From contig NZ_JAGETY010000004.1 of NCBI RefSeq assembly GCF_017571525.1, positions 186,001 through 250,000 on the forward strand: DNA of 64,000 bases, read 5' to 3'. The notes beneath the pieces were generated by a model. That model was given only the letters and a program-made list of their open reading frames with translations, was not told where the DNA came from and searched no databases. A program made the position numbers and the translations under genes. Of the stretch, positions 6,797-14,870 are shown piece after piece. How positions within the stretch are numbered: position 1 is the stretch's first letter; every line of letters starts with the position of its first letter. Source of the DNA: Hymenobacter sp. BT559. GTDB lineage: Bacteria; Bacteroidota; Bacteroidia; Cytophagales; Hymenobacteraceae.

Positions 6797-8458
6797 CTAG
6801 TCCATCAGCACGCCGCAGTAGTAGTTAAATGTATCGACTTCCACGTTTTCGCGGGTGGCACCGGGCAGGTCGAGCGCCGCCCATTTGGTGGTGGGCGTCA
6901 CGAATTTGTATTCGCCGCCCTTGGTGCGCAGGCGCACCGGCAGGTCGAAGCCGGGCACCGAGGCCACCCAGCGGCCTAGCAGCTGGCCTTTTTCAAGGCG
7001 CATTTCGAGCACCGGCAGCTCACCGTGTTGCAGGTATTGGGCGAAAACTTTGCTGAAATCGTGGCCCGACTCCCGATTGATGTAGTCGATAATCTGCTGG
7101 CCGGTTACGGTTTGGTGGTAGAAGGTTTTGCCCAGCCCGCGCAGGATGCCGCGCCATTTGGCGTCGTCATTAATGGCCGTGCGCACCATATTGAGCAGGC
7201 TAGCCCCCTTGTCGTACATGTCGCCCGAGCCCTCCTTGTTCACGCCGTAGGGACCGATGATGGGGCCATCGTTCGAGATGTTGCGGCGCTGGCCGTGCAG
7301 GTACTCCTGGCCCGCCTGCTTGCCGTAGTTATTCTCCACAAACAGCCCTTCGGAGTAGCAGGTGAAGCTTTCGTGCACCCACATGTCGGCAATGTCCTTG
7401 GTGGTGATGTTGTTGCCAAACCACTCGTGGCCGCTCTCGTGAATGATGATGAAGTCAAACTTATCGCCCCAGCCAGTGTTCGAGCGGTCGCGGCCCAGGT
7501 AGCCGTTCTGAAACTTGTTGCCGTAGGCCACGGCGCTCTGGTGCTCCATGCCCAGGTGCGGCGCCTGCACCAGCTTGTAGCCGTCTTTGTGCCACGGGTA
7601 GGGCCCAAACCAATACTCCATGCTCTTGAGCATGGGCTTCACGTTGGCGGCAAACTGCTTTTTAGCCTTGTCCAAGTCTTCGGGCAGCACCCAGTAGTCG
7701 AGGGTCAGCGGGCCGTTTTCGCCCTGGTACACGTCGGAGAAGTGCGCGTAGTTGGCCACGTTCAGGGCCACATCGTAGTTATTGATGGGATTGCTCACCG
7801 CCCAGTCGTAGCGGGTGTAGCCGCCGGCCAGTTTCTTGGTGCCGCGCAGGCGGCCGTTGCTCACATCCTTCAGGCCCTGGGGCACGGCAATGCTGATGAG
7901 CATCGAATCGACCTCATCGGCCTGCTGGTCTTTGCAGGGCCACCAGATGCTGGCGCCCACGCCCTGGCAGGCCGTGGCCACAAATGGCTGGCCCTTGGCA
8001 TCCTGCGTAAAGACCATGCCGCCGTCCCAGGGCGCCTTTTTGGCGATGGTGGGCTGGCCCGAGTACGTGACCGTAAACTCATCGCGGGTGCCCTGCTTAA
8101 TGGGCGCCGGGAAGGTGACGAACACCGCGTTGGCCTCGCGGGTGAAGGCTAGCGGCTGGCCGTGGTACGTAACCTTATCTACCTTAAGGTTGGCAAAAAG
8201 GTCGAATTGGAGCCGGGTAAAATCGCGCGTGGCCGTGAAGCGAAACAGGTTGGAGCCGCTAATCGACTTATTGGCCACGTCGAGCTTCACGTCGAGGTGG
8301 TAGTAGTTGATGTCGTAGCAGGTACGCTCGGCCGGCTGCCCGCCGCGCAGCGAGTCGGCGCGGGTAAAGGTGGTTTTGGGCTGCATGAGCTGGGCCGAGG
8401 CCAGCAGCGACGAGCCGAGGAGCGGCAGCAAGAGCCGCAAGGTTTTGGTCAGGTTCAT
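6797..8458 (-). CDS. Secreted M1-family metallopeptidase (aminopeptidase N type)
   Basis: 553 residues from ATG 8458; an in-frame start 24 bases upstream falls in a repeat and would precede the signal peptide MNLTKTLRLLLPLLGSSLLA. The N-terminal beta domain carries the substrate motif GMEHQS (303-308, the Bacteroidota form of GAMEN). The thermolysin-like domain has the zinc site HESGH (340-344) with the third ligand E363 in the typical HExxH-18-E arrangement. It cleaves N-terminal residues from peptides outside the cytoplasm. It is divergent from the leucyl aminopeptidase gene, giving a peptide-utilisation pair that shares a repeat-bearing spacer. Confidence 0.92.
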   Translation of the reverse strand: MNLTKTLRLLLPLLGSSLLASAQLMQPKTTFTRADSLRGGQPAERTCYDINYYHLDVKLDVANKSISGSNLFRFTATRDFTRLQFDLFANLKVDKVTYHGQPLAFTREANAVFVTFPAPIKQGTRDEFTVTYSGQPTIAKKAPWDGGMVFTQDAKGQPFVATACQGVGASIWWPCKDQQADEVDSMLISIAVPQGLKDVSNGRLRGTKKLAGGYTRYDWAVSNPINNYDVALNVANYAHFSDVYQGENGPLTLDYWVLPEDLDKAKKQFAANVKPMLKSMEYWFGPYPWHKDGYKLVQAPHLGMEHQSAVAYGNKFQNGYLGRDRSNTGWGDKFDFIIIHESGHEWFGNNITTKDIADMWVHESFTCYSEGLFVENNYGKQAGQEYLHGQRRNISNDGPIIGPYGVNKEGSGDMYDKGASLLNMVRTAINDDAKWRGILRGLGKTFYHQTVTGQQIIDYINRESGHDFSKVFAQYLQHGELPVLEMRLEKGQLLGRWVASVPGFDLPVRLRTKGGEYKFVTPTTKWAALDLPGATRENVEVDTFNYYCGVLMD

Positions 8459-8467
8459 ACACCATGT

Positions 8468-8538
8468 AAAACGAAGTGGCACTTCGTTTCCGGTTGGGCG
8501 GCTTGTTCAAACATCAAAACGGAGTGCCACTCCGTTTT
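8468..8538. repeat. Two related palindromes in the M1/M17 divergent spacer
   Basis: A 21-bp palindrome at 8469-8489 (arm AAACGAAGTG) and a 23-bp palindrome at 8516-8538 (arm AAAACGGAGTG) are near-identical to each other and are each self-complementary around one central base. Taken together they also form a larger inverted repeat. On the minus strand they would lie in the 5' leader of the M1 peptidase gene. Confidence 0.8.
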
Positions 8539-8552
8539 ACATACCTTCACGC

Positions 8553-8560
8553 CAAAGTTA
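8553..8560 (-). promoter_or_regulatory. Possible promoter -7 element for the M1 peptidase gene
   Basis: TAACTTTG on the minus strand matches TAnnTTTG, about 95 bases before the ATG at 8458. No clear TTG lies at the -33 position, so this is a moderate call. Confidence 0.45.
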
Positions 8561-8579
8561 CGCCCCTCCTATCTCGTCT

Positions 8580-10043
8580 ATGGCACTCACACTAGCCCAC
8601 GCCGCCACCGCGCCGGCCCGGTCAACCCAAGTATTTATCCTGCCACTCGGCACCACCACGCTGCCCAGCGCCGCTGCCACCGACCTACCCGAGGCCGCCC
8701 GCCACTACGTGGAGGCCGCCCTGGCCGCCGAGCAGAAATTCGTCAGCCTCAACCACTTTTCGCACCAGCACTACTTCGCGGTGCTCGAAAAAAAGGCTAG
8801 CCCCGACCTCCAGCTCGAAGCCTTGCGCAAGGCCGGCCACCAGCTGCAAGCCGCCCTCAAAAAAGAAAAAACCGCCGATGTTTTTATCGAAAACCTCAGC
8901 GATAATCCCGACGCCGGGCTAGCCCTGGCCGAAGGTCTGTTTCTGGCCGCCTACGAGTTCGAGGGCTACAAAACGGACGAAAAATCGCGTCAGGCGGCTT
9001 CACTGGCCACCATTACCCTAGTGGGCGACGCCACCCCCGCGGCGCGCGTAACCGAGCTGCAACACGTGCTCGACGGCGTGGCCTTCGCCCGCGACCTCGT
9101 CAACATGCCGCTCAATAAGCTCAATGCCCAGCAGCTGGCCGAGCGCTTGGCTGCGGCCGGCGACGAGGCCGGCTACACCACCGACATCCTCGACATGGCT
9201 CGCATCGAGAGCCTGCGCATGGGCGGCCTGCTGGCCGTGAACCTGGGCTCGCCCGAGCCGCCTACCTTCAGCATTCTGGAGTGGAAGCCCGAAAATGCGC
9301 AGAATGAGAAGCCCTACGTGCTCGTGGGCAAGGGTGTGGTGTACGATACCGGCGGCCTCAGCCTCAAGCCCACACCCAACAGCATGGACATGATGAAGTG
9401 CGACATGGCCGGCGGCGCGGCCGTGGGCGGCACTTTGTACGCCCTAGCCAAAAACAACGTGCCGCTGCACGTTATCGGCCTGGTGCCAGCCACCGACAAC
9501 CGCCCCGGCGGCCTCGCCTACGTGCCTGGCGACGTCCTCACTATGCACTCAGGCCTCACGGTAGAAGTTAAGAACACCGACGCCGAAGGCCGCCTGCTGC
9601 TGGCCGATGCGCTCAGCTTCGCCAAAAAATACCACCCCGAGCTGGTAATCGACTTGGCCACGCTCACCGGCGCGGCCGTGCGCGCCATCGGCACCGAGGG
9701 CGCCGCCGTAATGGGCACCGCCGCCCCCGACACCACCGCCCAGCTGCTAGCCGCCGCCCACCGCGTGCACGAGCGCCTGGTCGAGTTTCCGCTCTGGGAC
9801 GACTACGCCGACCACATGAAATCGGACATCGCCGACCTCTCCAACCTCGGCAAGGGCGACGCGGGCCACATCTCAGCCGCCAAATTCCTGGAGCGCTTCA
9901 TCGAAGGCACGCCCTGGTTGCACCTCGACATTGCCGGCCCCGCCTACCTGACAGCACCGGACAGCTACCGCGGCAAAGGCGGCACCGGCACTGGCGTGCG
10001 CCTGCTGTATGAGTTCTTAACGAAGCAGCTTGACAAGGGCTAG
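8580..10043 (+). CDS. M17-family leucyl aminopeptidase
   Basis: 487 residues from ATG 8580; the frame is open further upstream but only through the repeat spacer. The C-terminal catalytic domain has the family signature NTDAEGRLLLADAL (332-345), the two-metal ligands (K251, D256 in VGKGVVYDTGG, D275 in KCDMAGG) and the catalytic K263 and R338. These are cytoplasmic hexameric enzymes that release N-terminal amino acids from peptides in protein turnover. The N-terminal domain is divergent, as is usual. It is divergent from the M1 peptidase and followed after two bases by a short frameshifted gene. Confidence 0.95.
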   Translation: MALTLAHAATAPARSTQVFILPLGTTTLPSAAATDLPEAARHYVEAALAAEQKFVSLNHFSHQHYFAVLEKKASPDLQLEALRKAGHQLQAALKKEKTADVFIENLSDNPDAGLALAEGLFLAAYEFEGYKTDEKSRQAASLATITLVGDATPAARVTELQHVLDGVAFARDLVNMPLNKLNAQQLAERLAAAGDEAGYTTDILDMARIESLRMGGLLAVNLGSPEPPTFSILEWKPENAQNEKPYVLVGKGVVYDTGGLSLKPTPNSMDMMKCDMAGGAAVGGTLYALAKNNVPLHVIGLVPATDNRPGGLAYVPGDVLTMHSGLTVEVKNTDAEGRLLLADALSFAKKYHPELVIDLATLTGAAVRAIGTEGAAVMGTAAPDTTAQLLAAAHRVHERLVEFPLWDDYADHMKSDIADLSNLGKGDAGHISAAKFLERFIEGTPWLHLDIAGPAYLTAPDSYRGKGGTGTGVRLLYEFLTKQLDKG

Positions 10044-10045
10044 CC

Positions 10046-10307
10046 ATGAAGGTCACGTTGGAACTGCCCCATTATTCTCCCGAAACTGGCATCCGCACAC
10101 AGTGGGAGGAAGGTTTTACCATTGCCACTTCGGGAACCGTTGACTGTTTCGTCTTAAAAGCTAATAAAGCAGGGCTTGTTTCGCTAGCCACTCATCTGCT
10201 GACTCTCGCCCAAGAAGAGGTACCAGCGGGTTGTCATAATTCATTACGATGAACTCAATTCTCTGGAAGACGAGTCAATTGAGTTAGTGATTGAGAAAAC
10301 TGTCTAA
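10046..10307 (+). pseudogene. Frameshifted small gene, Imm32-like (possible immunity protein)
   Basis: The first frame runs from ATG 10046 (MKVTLELPHYSPETG) to TGA at 10250 and gives 68 residues. Right where it loses sense, near CATAAT at 10235-10240, a +1 frame opens and continues as HYDELNSLEDESIELVIEKTV to TAA at 10305. Removing one base there joins the halves into about 86 residues ending in the pattern G(C/S)H-I-HYDE-NSLE-ELVIEK that I associate with a small family near immunity protein Imm32. So an intact gene plus one inserted base explains the sequence; a base-calling error would look the same. It starts two bases after the leucyl aminopeptidase stop. Family name is tentative. Confidence 0.65.
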
Positions 10308-10310
10308 TTT

Positions 10311-10358
10311 GACCAACAGCGAGGCCGCCGACCAAAACCGGCGGCCTCGCTGTTGGTC
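10311..10358 (+). terminator. Strong hairpin between the frameshifted gene and the monooxygenase
   Basis: A perfect 20-bp stem (arms 10311-10330 and 10339-10358) with an eight-base loop follows the stop codon by three bases. No U run follows it, so it is either a factor-assisted terminator or an mRNA end stabiliser. Confidence 0.6.
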
Positions 10359-10375
10359 CGGCATCCTACATTATT

Positions 10376-11524
10376 ATGGCTGATTTCCTCGTCATCGGAG
10401 CCGGTATCGGTGGGCTAGCCACGGCCCAGGCGCTGCTGCGGCTGGGCCACCAAGTGCGCGTGTACGAGGCCGCCGCCGAACTGCGCGAAATCGGGGCCGG
10501 CGTGGTGCTGGGGGCCAATGCCATGCGGGCACTCGACGAGTTGGGCCTGCACGATGCCGTGCGGCCGATGGGCTCGCCGCTCACCACCGTAAGCCTCTAT
10601 AACGAGCACGGCCGGGCGCTGAACCGGGCTGATACTTCGGGCTTTACCGCGCGGTTGGGCTACGACAACCTGGGCATTCTTCGGGCCGACTTGCAGCGCG
10701 AGCTACTGCAGGCGCTGCCGCCCGGCGTGGTGCAGCTCGGGCACCGGCTAGCCCGCTTTGAGCAGAGCACCACCCACGTCACGGCCTTCTTCGAAAACGG
10801 CACCCAGGCCACCGCCGACGCTCTGGTGGCGGCCGATGGCATCCGCTCGCCGGTGCGGCGGCAGCTACTGCCGGCCAGCCAGCCGCGCTACGCTGGCTAC
10901 ACCTGCTGGCGGGCCGTGGTGCAGCATGGTATTCTTGGGTTACCCACCACCGGCTCCAGCGAAACTTGGGGCCGCGCCGGGCGCTTCGGGCTGGTGCCAG
11001 TGGCCGATGGCCGGCTCTATTGGTTTGCCTGCGTCAACAGCTCCACGCCCGATAATCCCGCTTTCAAAGCCTACCGGGTGGCCGATTTGCAGCGCCGGTT
11101 CGCCGGCTTTCACGCGCCCATTCCGCAGGTGCTGGCCGCCACCGCCGATGCCGACCTGCTCTGGGGCGACCTCTACGACCTAGCCCCACTGGCTAGCCTG
11201 GCCTTCGGCCGCGTACTGCTGCTGGGCGATGCCGGCCACGCCACCACCCCAAACCTAGGCCAGGGCGCCGGCATGGCCGTGGAAGATGCCGCAGTGCTGG
11301 CCCGCTGCCTGCGCGCTGCACCCGCCGATGTGCCAGCTGCGTTTCGTGCGTTCGACCAGCAGCGCCGGCCCCGCACCCGCCGCATTGTGGAGCAGTCGCG
11401 GCTGCTAGGGCAGCTGGCGCAGTTCACCCCGGCCTGGCTAGCCCCGCTGCGCAACGCGGCCCTGGCCGCCGTGCCCGACTGGCTCACGGCCCGCCAAATG
11501 GCTTGGCTTTACCGGGAACTGTAG
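10376..11524 (+). CDS. FAD-dependent monooxygenase (UbiH/salicylate-hydroxylase type)
   Basis: 382 residues. It shows the three classical flavoprotein hydroxylase motifs: the N-terminal dinucleotide fold GAGIGGLATA (8-17), the central ADGIRSPVRR and the second FAD site LLGDAGHATTPNLGQGAG. These cytoplasmic enzymes hydroxylate or epoxidise aromatic or cyclic substrates with NAD(P)H and oxygen. No neighbour points to a pathway: a hairpin precedes it and pdxA follows with its own promoter. The short C-terminus resembles the TetX/zeaxanthin-epoxidase-like group, but substrate is unknown. Confidence 0.85.
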   Translation: MADFLVIGAGIGGLATAQALLRLGHQVRVYEAAAELREIGAGVVLGANAMRALDELGLHDAVRPMGSPLTTVSLYNEHGRALNRADTSGFTARLGYDNLGILRADLQRELLQALPPGVVQLGHRLARFEQSTTHVTAFFENGTQATADALVAADGIRSPVRRQLLPASQPRYAGYTCWRAVVQHGILGLPTTGSSETWGRAGRFGLVPVADGRLYWFACVNSSTPDNPAFKAYRVADLQRRFAGFHAPIPQVLAATADADLLWGDLYDLAPLASLAFGRVLLLGDAGHATTPNLGQGAGMAVEDAAVLARCLRAAPADVPAAFRAFDQQRRPRTRRIVEQSRLLGQLAQFTPAWLAPLRNAALAAVPDWLTARQMAWLYREL

Positions 11525-11686
11525 CTCCTGCAAGCAAGAAAAATACAGAAAAAGCCATGCTGCGCGCGGCGAAGCACCTGGCGTGTTGGCGCGAAGAGGA
11601 GGAATCTGCAGAAGCGAGCGAGAGGCTTCGCGGCACGCTGCATAACCCACGAAGCTGAAATAGTAAGCCGCCCGCCCGCACGGCGC

Positions 11687-11694
11687 TACTTTTG
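11687..11694 (+). promoter_or_regulatory. pdxA promoter -7 element
   Basis: TACTTTTG matches TAnnTTTG and lies 62 bases before the pdxA ATG, in a 232-base spacer that otherwise shows only low-level GC-rich inverted sequence. Confidence 0.55.
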
Positions 11695-11756
11695 AGCCCC
11701 ACTTAGCCGCCCATGTAGCTTTTCGCTAGCCCGGCGGCCCGGTGCTTTCTCTACTT

Positions 11757-12809
11757 ATGAGTTCTTCCCCTTCCAAATCTTCTCTCCCTCGCCTCGGTTT
11801 TTCAGTAGGCGACCTGGCCGGCATCGGGCCCGAAGTCATTTATAAAACGCTGCGCGACGAGCGCCTGCTGCAGCAGTGCACGCCCGTGGTCTACGGTACG
11901 GCTACGGCGCTCTTCGACGATTTTCCGGTGGAAAAAGGCGCCGAGCCGCTTACGTTTCGCCAGCTGCGCGATGCGGCCGATATCGCCCCCGGCCGCCTCA
12001 ACGCCGTGACGTGCTGGGAGGAAGACTTTCACCTCACGCCCGGCCAGCCCTCGCCTGCCAGCGGCCAGGCCGCCCGCGAAAGCCTGCTAGCCGCCGCCCG
12101 CGACCTCAAGGCCGGCCTGCTCGACGCCATCGTGACGGCGCCCATCAGCAAGGAAAATACCCAGGCCGACGACTTCCGCTTTCCCGGCCACACCGAGTTT
12201 CTGGCCAGCTACTTCGGCGCGGCCGATAACCTGATGTTTCTCGTCGATGAGGACCAGGCGCTACGGGTGGCCACCGCTACCGGCCATATTGCCCTTAAAG
12301 ACGTTTCGACCAAGCTCACCAGCGACGTGCTACGCACCAAGATTCGCCTGCTGCTCAAATCCCTACAGCAGGATTTTGGTATTCTTAAACCCAAAGTAGC
12401 CGTGCTGGGCCTCAACCCCCACGCCGGCGAAAACGGCCTGCTCGGCCGCGAGGAAAACGACGTCGTGTCGCCCGTCATCCGGCAGTTTGAGCACGACGGG
12501 CACCTAGTTTTTGGCCCCTACCCCGCCGATGGCTACTTCGGCACCGGGCAGTTCCGGCAGTTCGACGCCACGCTCTCGCTCTACCATGACCAGGGGCTTA
12601 TTCCCTTCAAGCTCATGGCTTTCGAGCGCGGCGTCAATTTCACGGCGGGCCTCTCGGTAGTGCGCACCTCGCCCGACCACGGCACGGCCTACGGCATTGC
12701 GGGCAAGTTCCAAGCCGACGCCTCGTCGTTTCGGGCGGCTGTGTACCTGGCCTGCGACGTAGTGCGCAGCCGCCGGCTAGGGGCTGCCGACCCACGCTCG
12801 GTGCGCTAG
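11757..12809 (+). CDS. pdxA: 4-hydroxythreonine-4-phosphate dehydrogenase PdxA
   Basis: 350 residues from ATG 11757, preferred over an in-frame GTG 15 bases upstream. PdxA oxidises 4-phosphohydroxy-L-threonine with NAD to the aminoacetone phosphate precursor used by PdxJ for pyridoxal phosphate. Landmarks are GDLAGIGPEV at the start, the metal-binding FPGHTEF, GLNPHAGENGLLGREE and YHDQGLIPFK. Length and motifs are complete. No other vitamin B6 gene is next to it; instead the yceD-rpmF block follows with its own promoter. Confidence 0.95.
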   Translation: MSSSPSKSSLPRLGFSVGDLAGIGPEVIYKTLRDERLLQQCTPVVYGTATALFDDFPVEKGAEPLTFRQLRDAADIAPGRLNAVTCWEEDFHLTPGQPSPASGQAARESLLAAARDLKAGLLDAIVTAPISKENTQADDFRFPGHTEFLASYFGAADNLMFLVDEDQALRVATATGHIALKDVSTKLTSDVLRTKIRLLLKSLQQDFGILKPKVAVLGLNPHAGENGLLGREENDVVSPVIRQFEHDGHLVFGPYPADGYFGTGQFRQFDATLSLYHDQGLIPFKLMAFERGVNFTAGLSVVRTSPDHGTAYGIAGKFQADASSFRAAVYLACDVVRSRRLGAADPRSVR

Positions 12810-12864
12810 CCAGTGGCTCTTAAGCAAAAACTGACTGAGGCTGAACTGCTAGCCCTCGCGCGGC

Positions 12865-12895
12865 TTGATAAAGCCAACAAAAACCCGTACCTTTG
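12865..12895 (+). promoter_or_regulatory. Promoter of the yceD-rpmF-plsX-fabH block
   Basis: TTG (12865-12867), a 20-base spacer and TACCTTTG (12888-12895) give the best-formed Bacteroidota promoter in the window. It puts the start site near 12902, which rules out translation starts before that point and supports the GTG at 12917. Confidence 0.8.
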
Positions 12896-12916
12896 CCCCC
12901 CGTTATTCGGCTAACT

Positions 12917-13456
12917 GTGAAAAAGGACTCGCAATTTGATTTGCCCATCGCTCGGCTTTCGCTCAAAACGCACCACTTTGCGTTTGAGCTGGGCCGCGCC
13001 TTTTTCGAGCAATTCGACCCGAAAGGAGAGTTTATTGCCGACGGCAACCTGCATGCCGACATAACGCTCGATAAAACCGAGCGCGTCATCACCATCGGCT
13101 CGCACATCACGGGCACGGTGCGCCTCACCTGCGACCGTAGCCTCGATGAGTTTGACCACCCGCTGGATATTGAAAATCAACTGCTCGTGCGCTACGGCGA
13201 TGAGCCCAAGGAGCTCGACGACGACGTGCTGCAAGTCACGCCCGAGACGCTCACGCTCAACATTGCCCAGCATCTCTACGACTACATTGGGCTGGCCTTG
13301 CCCATGAAGAAGCTGCACCCGCGCTTCCAGAACGAGGCCGACGACGACCCTGAAGCTGAAACCAAACTCATCTTCTCGACCCGCCCCGAGGGCGGCAATC
13401 CGGATGATGACGAGCTGGACGACCCACGTTGGGCGGCCCTCAAAAACCTGAATTAG
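12917..13456 (+). CDS. yceD: YceD/DUF177 family protein
   Basis: 179 residues from GTG 12917 (MKKDSQFDLPIARL), about 15 bases after the predicted transcription start. The fold contains the family LTCDRSLDEF segment (in place of the cysteine-bearing form of other phyla) and a very acidic C-terminal tail (EADDDPEAE and DDDELDDPRW). YceD lies immediately before rpmF in most bacteria and is implicated in 23S rRNA metabolism or ribosome assembly in plants and bacteria. Synteny with rpmF, plsX and fabH supports the call. Confidence 0.88.
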   Translation: MKKDSQFDLPIARLSLKTHHFAFELGRAFFEQFDPKGEFIADGNLHADITLDKTERVITIGSHITGTVRLTCDRSLDEFDHPLDIENQLLVRYGDEPKELDDDVLQVTPETLTLNIAQHLYDYIGLALPMKKLHPRFQNEADDDPEAETKLIFSTRPEGGNPDDDELDDPRWAALKNLN

Positions 13457-13515
13457 GACCCTGTGCTAATTCATCATTCCTAATTCCTAACTCTTAATTT
13501 CCCCTTACCAAGACC

Positions 13516-13749
13516 ATGGCACATCCTAAGCGCCGGACCTCCTCCGCCACCCGCGACAAGCGTCGCAGCCACTACAAGCTGACCCCTAAGGCCGTGACCA
13601 TCTGCCCCAACACGGGCGAGCTGCACCTGCGCCACAAAGCCTACGTAGTGGACGGCGATTTGTACCACAATGGCCAGCTAGCCATCAAAAATTATACCTC
13701 GGTAGCGGCCCCGGCAGCGGCCGGCGACACGGGCTCGGACGAAGAATAG
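13516..13749 (+). CDS. rpmF: 50S ribosomal protein L32
   Basis: 77 residues. It begins with the standard L32 start MAHPKRRTSSATRDKRRSH, basic and extended, and continues to ICPNTGELHLRHKA. The four-cysteine zinc site of other L32 proteins is not complete here (one Cys), as in zinc-free versions. The tail from about residue 60 is Ala/Gly/Asp-rich and longer than in E. coli. It is a large-subunit protein near the peptidyl transferase region. It sits between yceD and plsX, the usual order. Confidence 0.95.
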   Translation: MAHPKRRTSSATRDKRRSHYKLTPKAVTICPNTGELHLRHKAYVVDGDLYHNGQLAIKNYTSVAAPAAAGDTGSDEE

Positions 13750-13778
13750 CCGAAAGCGTTGTTATTTCGCGGTACCAT

Positions 13779-13817
13779 CGGGCCGGACTGCTCTTTTGAG
13801 ATTGGCAGTTCGGCCCG
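13779..13817 (+). promoter_or_regulatory. Hairpin between rpmF and plsX
   Basis: Arms 13779-13791 and 13805-13817 (CGGGCCGGACTGC type, one G-U pair) form a 13-bp stem with a 13-base loop followed by GTTTGGTTT. It looks like a weak terminator that could lower expression of plsX relative to rpmF. Confidence 0.55.
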
Positions 13818-13871
13818 GTTTGGTTTCGCGCCCTGCGCTTTTATGGCTGACTCTCTACTTTATCCGCGTTC

Positions 13872-14813
13872 ATGAAAATTGCCCTCGACGCTATGGGCGG
13901 CGACTTTGCCCCCCAGGCCGCCGTGGCCGGTGCCGTGCTGGCCGCCCAGCGCCTGGCCGGCAAAGCCCAGGTCGTCCTCATCGGTTCCGAAGCTGAAATC
14001 CGCTCCCTGCTGTTCGAGCACGGCCCTAGCGCTACCACGCTGGAGGTGGTGCCTGCCTCCCAGGTTATCGAAATGGGTGAGCACCCTACCAAGGCTTTTC
14101 AACAAAAGCAGGACAGCAGCATTGCCGTGGGCTACCGTCTGCTGCACAGCGGCGAAGTCGATGCATTTTGCTCGGCCGGCAACACCGGGGCCATGCTCGT
14201 GGGCGCCATGTTTACGGTGAAGGCGGTGCCCGGCGTGCTGCGCCCCGCCATCGCCAACTTTGTACCTAAAGTGGGCGGCGGCATGGGCATCATGGTCGAT
14301 GTGGGCGCTAATGCCGATTGCAAGCCCGAAATGCTCGAGCAGTTTGGCGAGCTTGGCTCGCTCTACGCGCAGTACGTGCTAGGCATCGCACGCCCCAAGG
14401 TGGGCCTGATGAGCCTGGGCGAGGAAGAAGGCAAGGGCTCGGCCGTGACGCAGGCGGCGCATCAGCTGCTGAAAGTCAACCCGCACGTCCACTTCATCGG
14501 TAATATTGAAGGCCGCGACTTATTCAACGACAAGGCCGATGTTATTGTGTGCGACGGCTTTACGGGTAATGTTATCCTGAAAATGGCTGAGTCGATGTAC
14601 GACATCATGGTGGCGCGCCAGCTCAATGATGCGTACTTTGAGAAGCTCAACTATGAAACCGTGGGCGGCTCGCCTATTTTGGGTATCAACGACAACGCCA
14701 TTATTGGCCACGGGGTGAGCACCCCCCTAGCCATTTGTAACATGCTGATGCAGGGCTACCAAATGGCGCAGTCGGGCATCGTGGACCAAATCAAAGACAC
14801 TTTCAAATCCTAG
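13872..14813 (+). CDS. plsX: Phosphate acyltransferase PlsX
   Basis: 313 residues. It starts MKIALDAMGGDFAPQA, the PlsX signature, and contains CSAGNTGAML and VGANADCKPEML. PlsX converts acyl-ACP to acyl-phosphate at the membrane surface, the first step of the PlsX/PlsY route of phospholipid synthesis. It is between rpmF and fabH, the conserved arrangement that links fatty acid supply to membrane building. All expected segments are present. Confidence 0.96.
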   Translation: MKIALDAMGGDFAPQAAVAGAVLAAQRLAGKAQVVLIGSEAEIRSLLFEHGPSATTLEVVPASQVIEMGEHPTKAFQQKQDSSIAVGYRLLHSGEVDAFCSAGNTGAMLVGAMFTVKAVPGVLRPAIANFVPKVGGGMGIMVDVGANADCKPEMLEQFGELGSLYAQYVLGIARPKVGLMSLGEEEGKGSAVTQAAHQLLKVNPHVHFIGNIEGRDLFNDKADVIVCDGFTGNVILKMAESMYDIMVARQLNDAYFEKLNYETVGGSPILGINDNAIIGHGVSTPLAICNMLMQGYQMAQSGIVDQIKDTFKS

Positions 14814-14870
14814 CGTTAGCAGCCGGGCCACTGGTCGGGCTGTTGCCGTTTGGGTCGCACCTTTGCGCTC

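Noticed and set aside
7025..8152. Open frame of 375 codons opposite the M1 peptidase
   Set aside because: Shadow frame; Val/His/Ala-rich composition with no motif, while the other strand has HESGH and the third ligand.
9960..10376. Toxin-immunity cassette around the Imm32-like gene
   Set aside because: No toxin, polymorphic C-terminus or secretion gene nearby; the small gene follows a housekeeping aminopeptidase.
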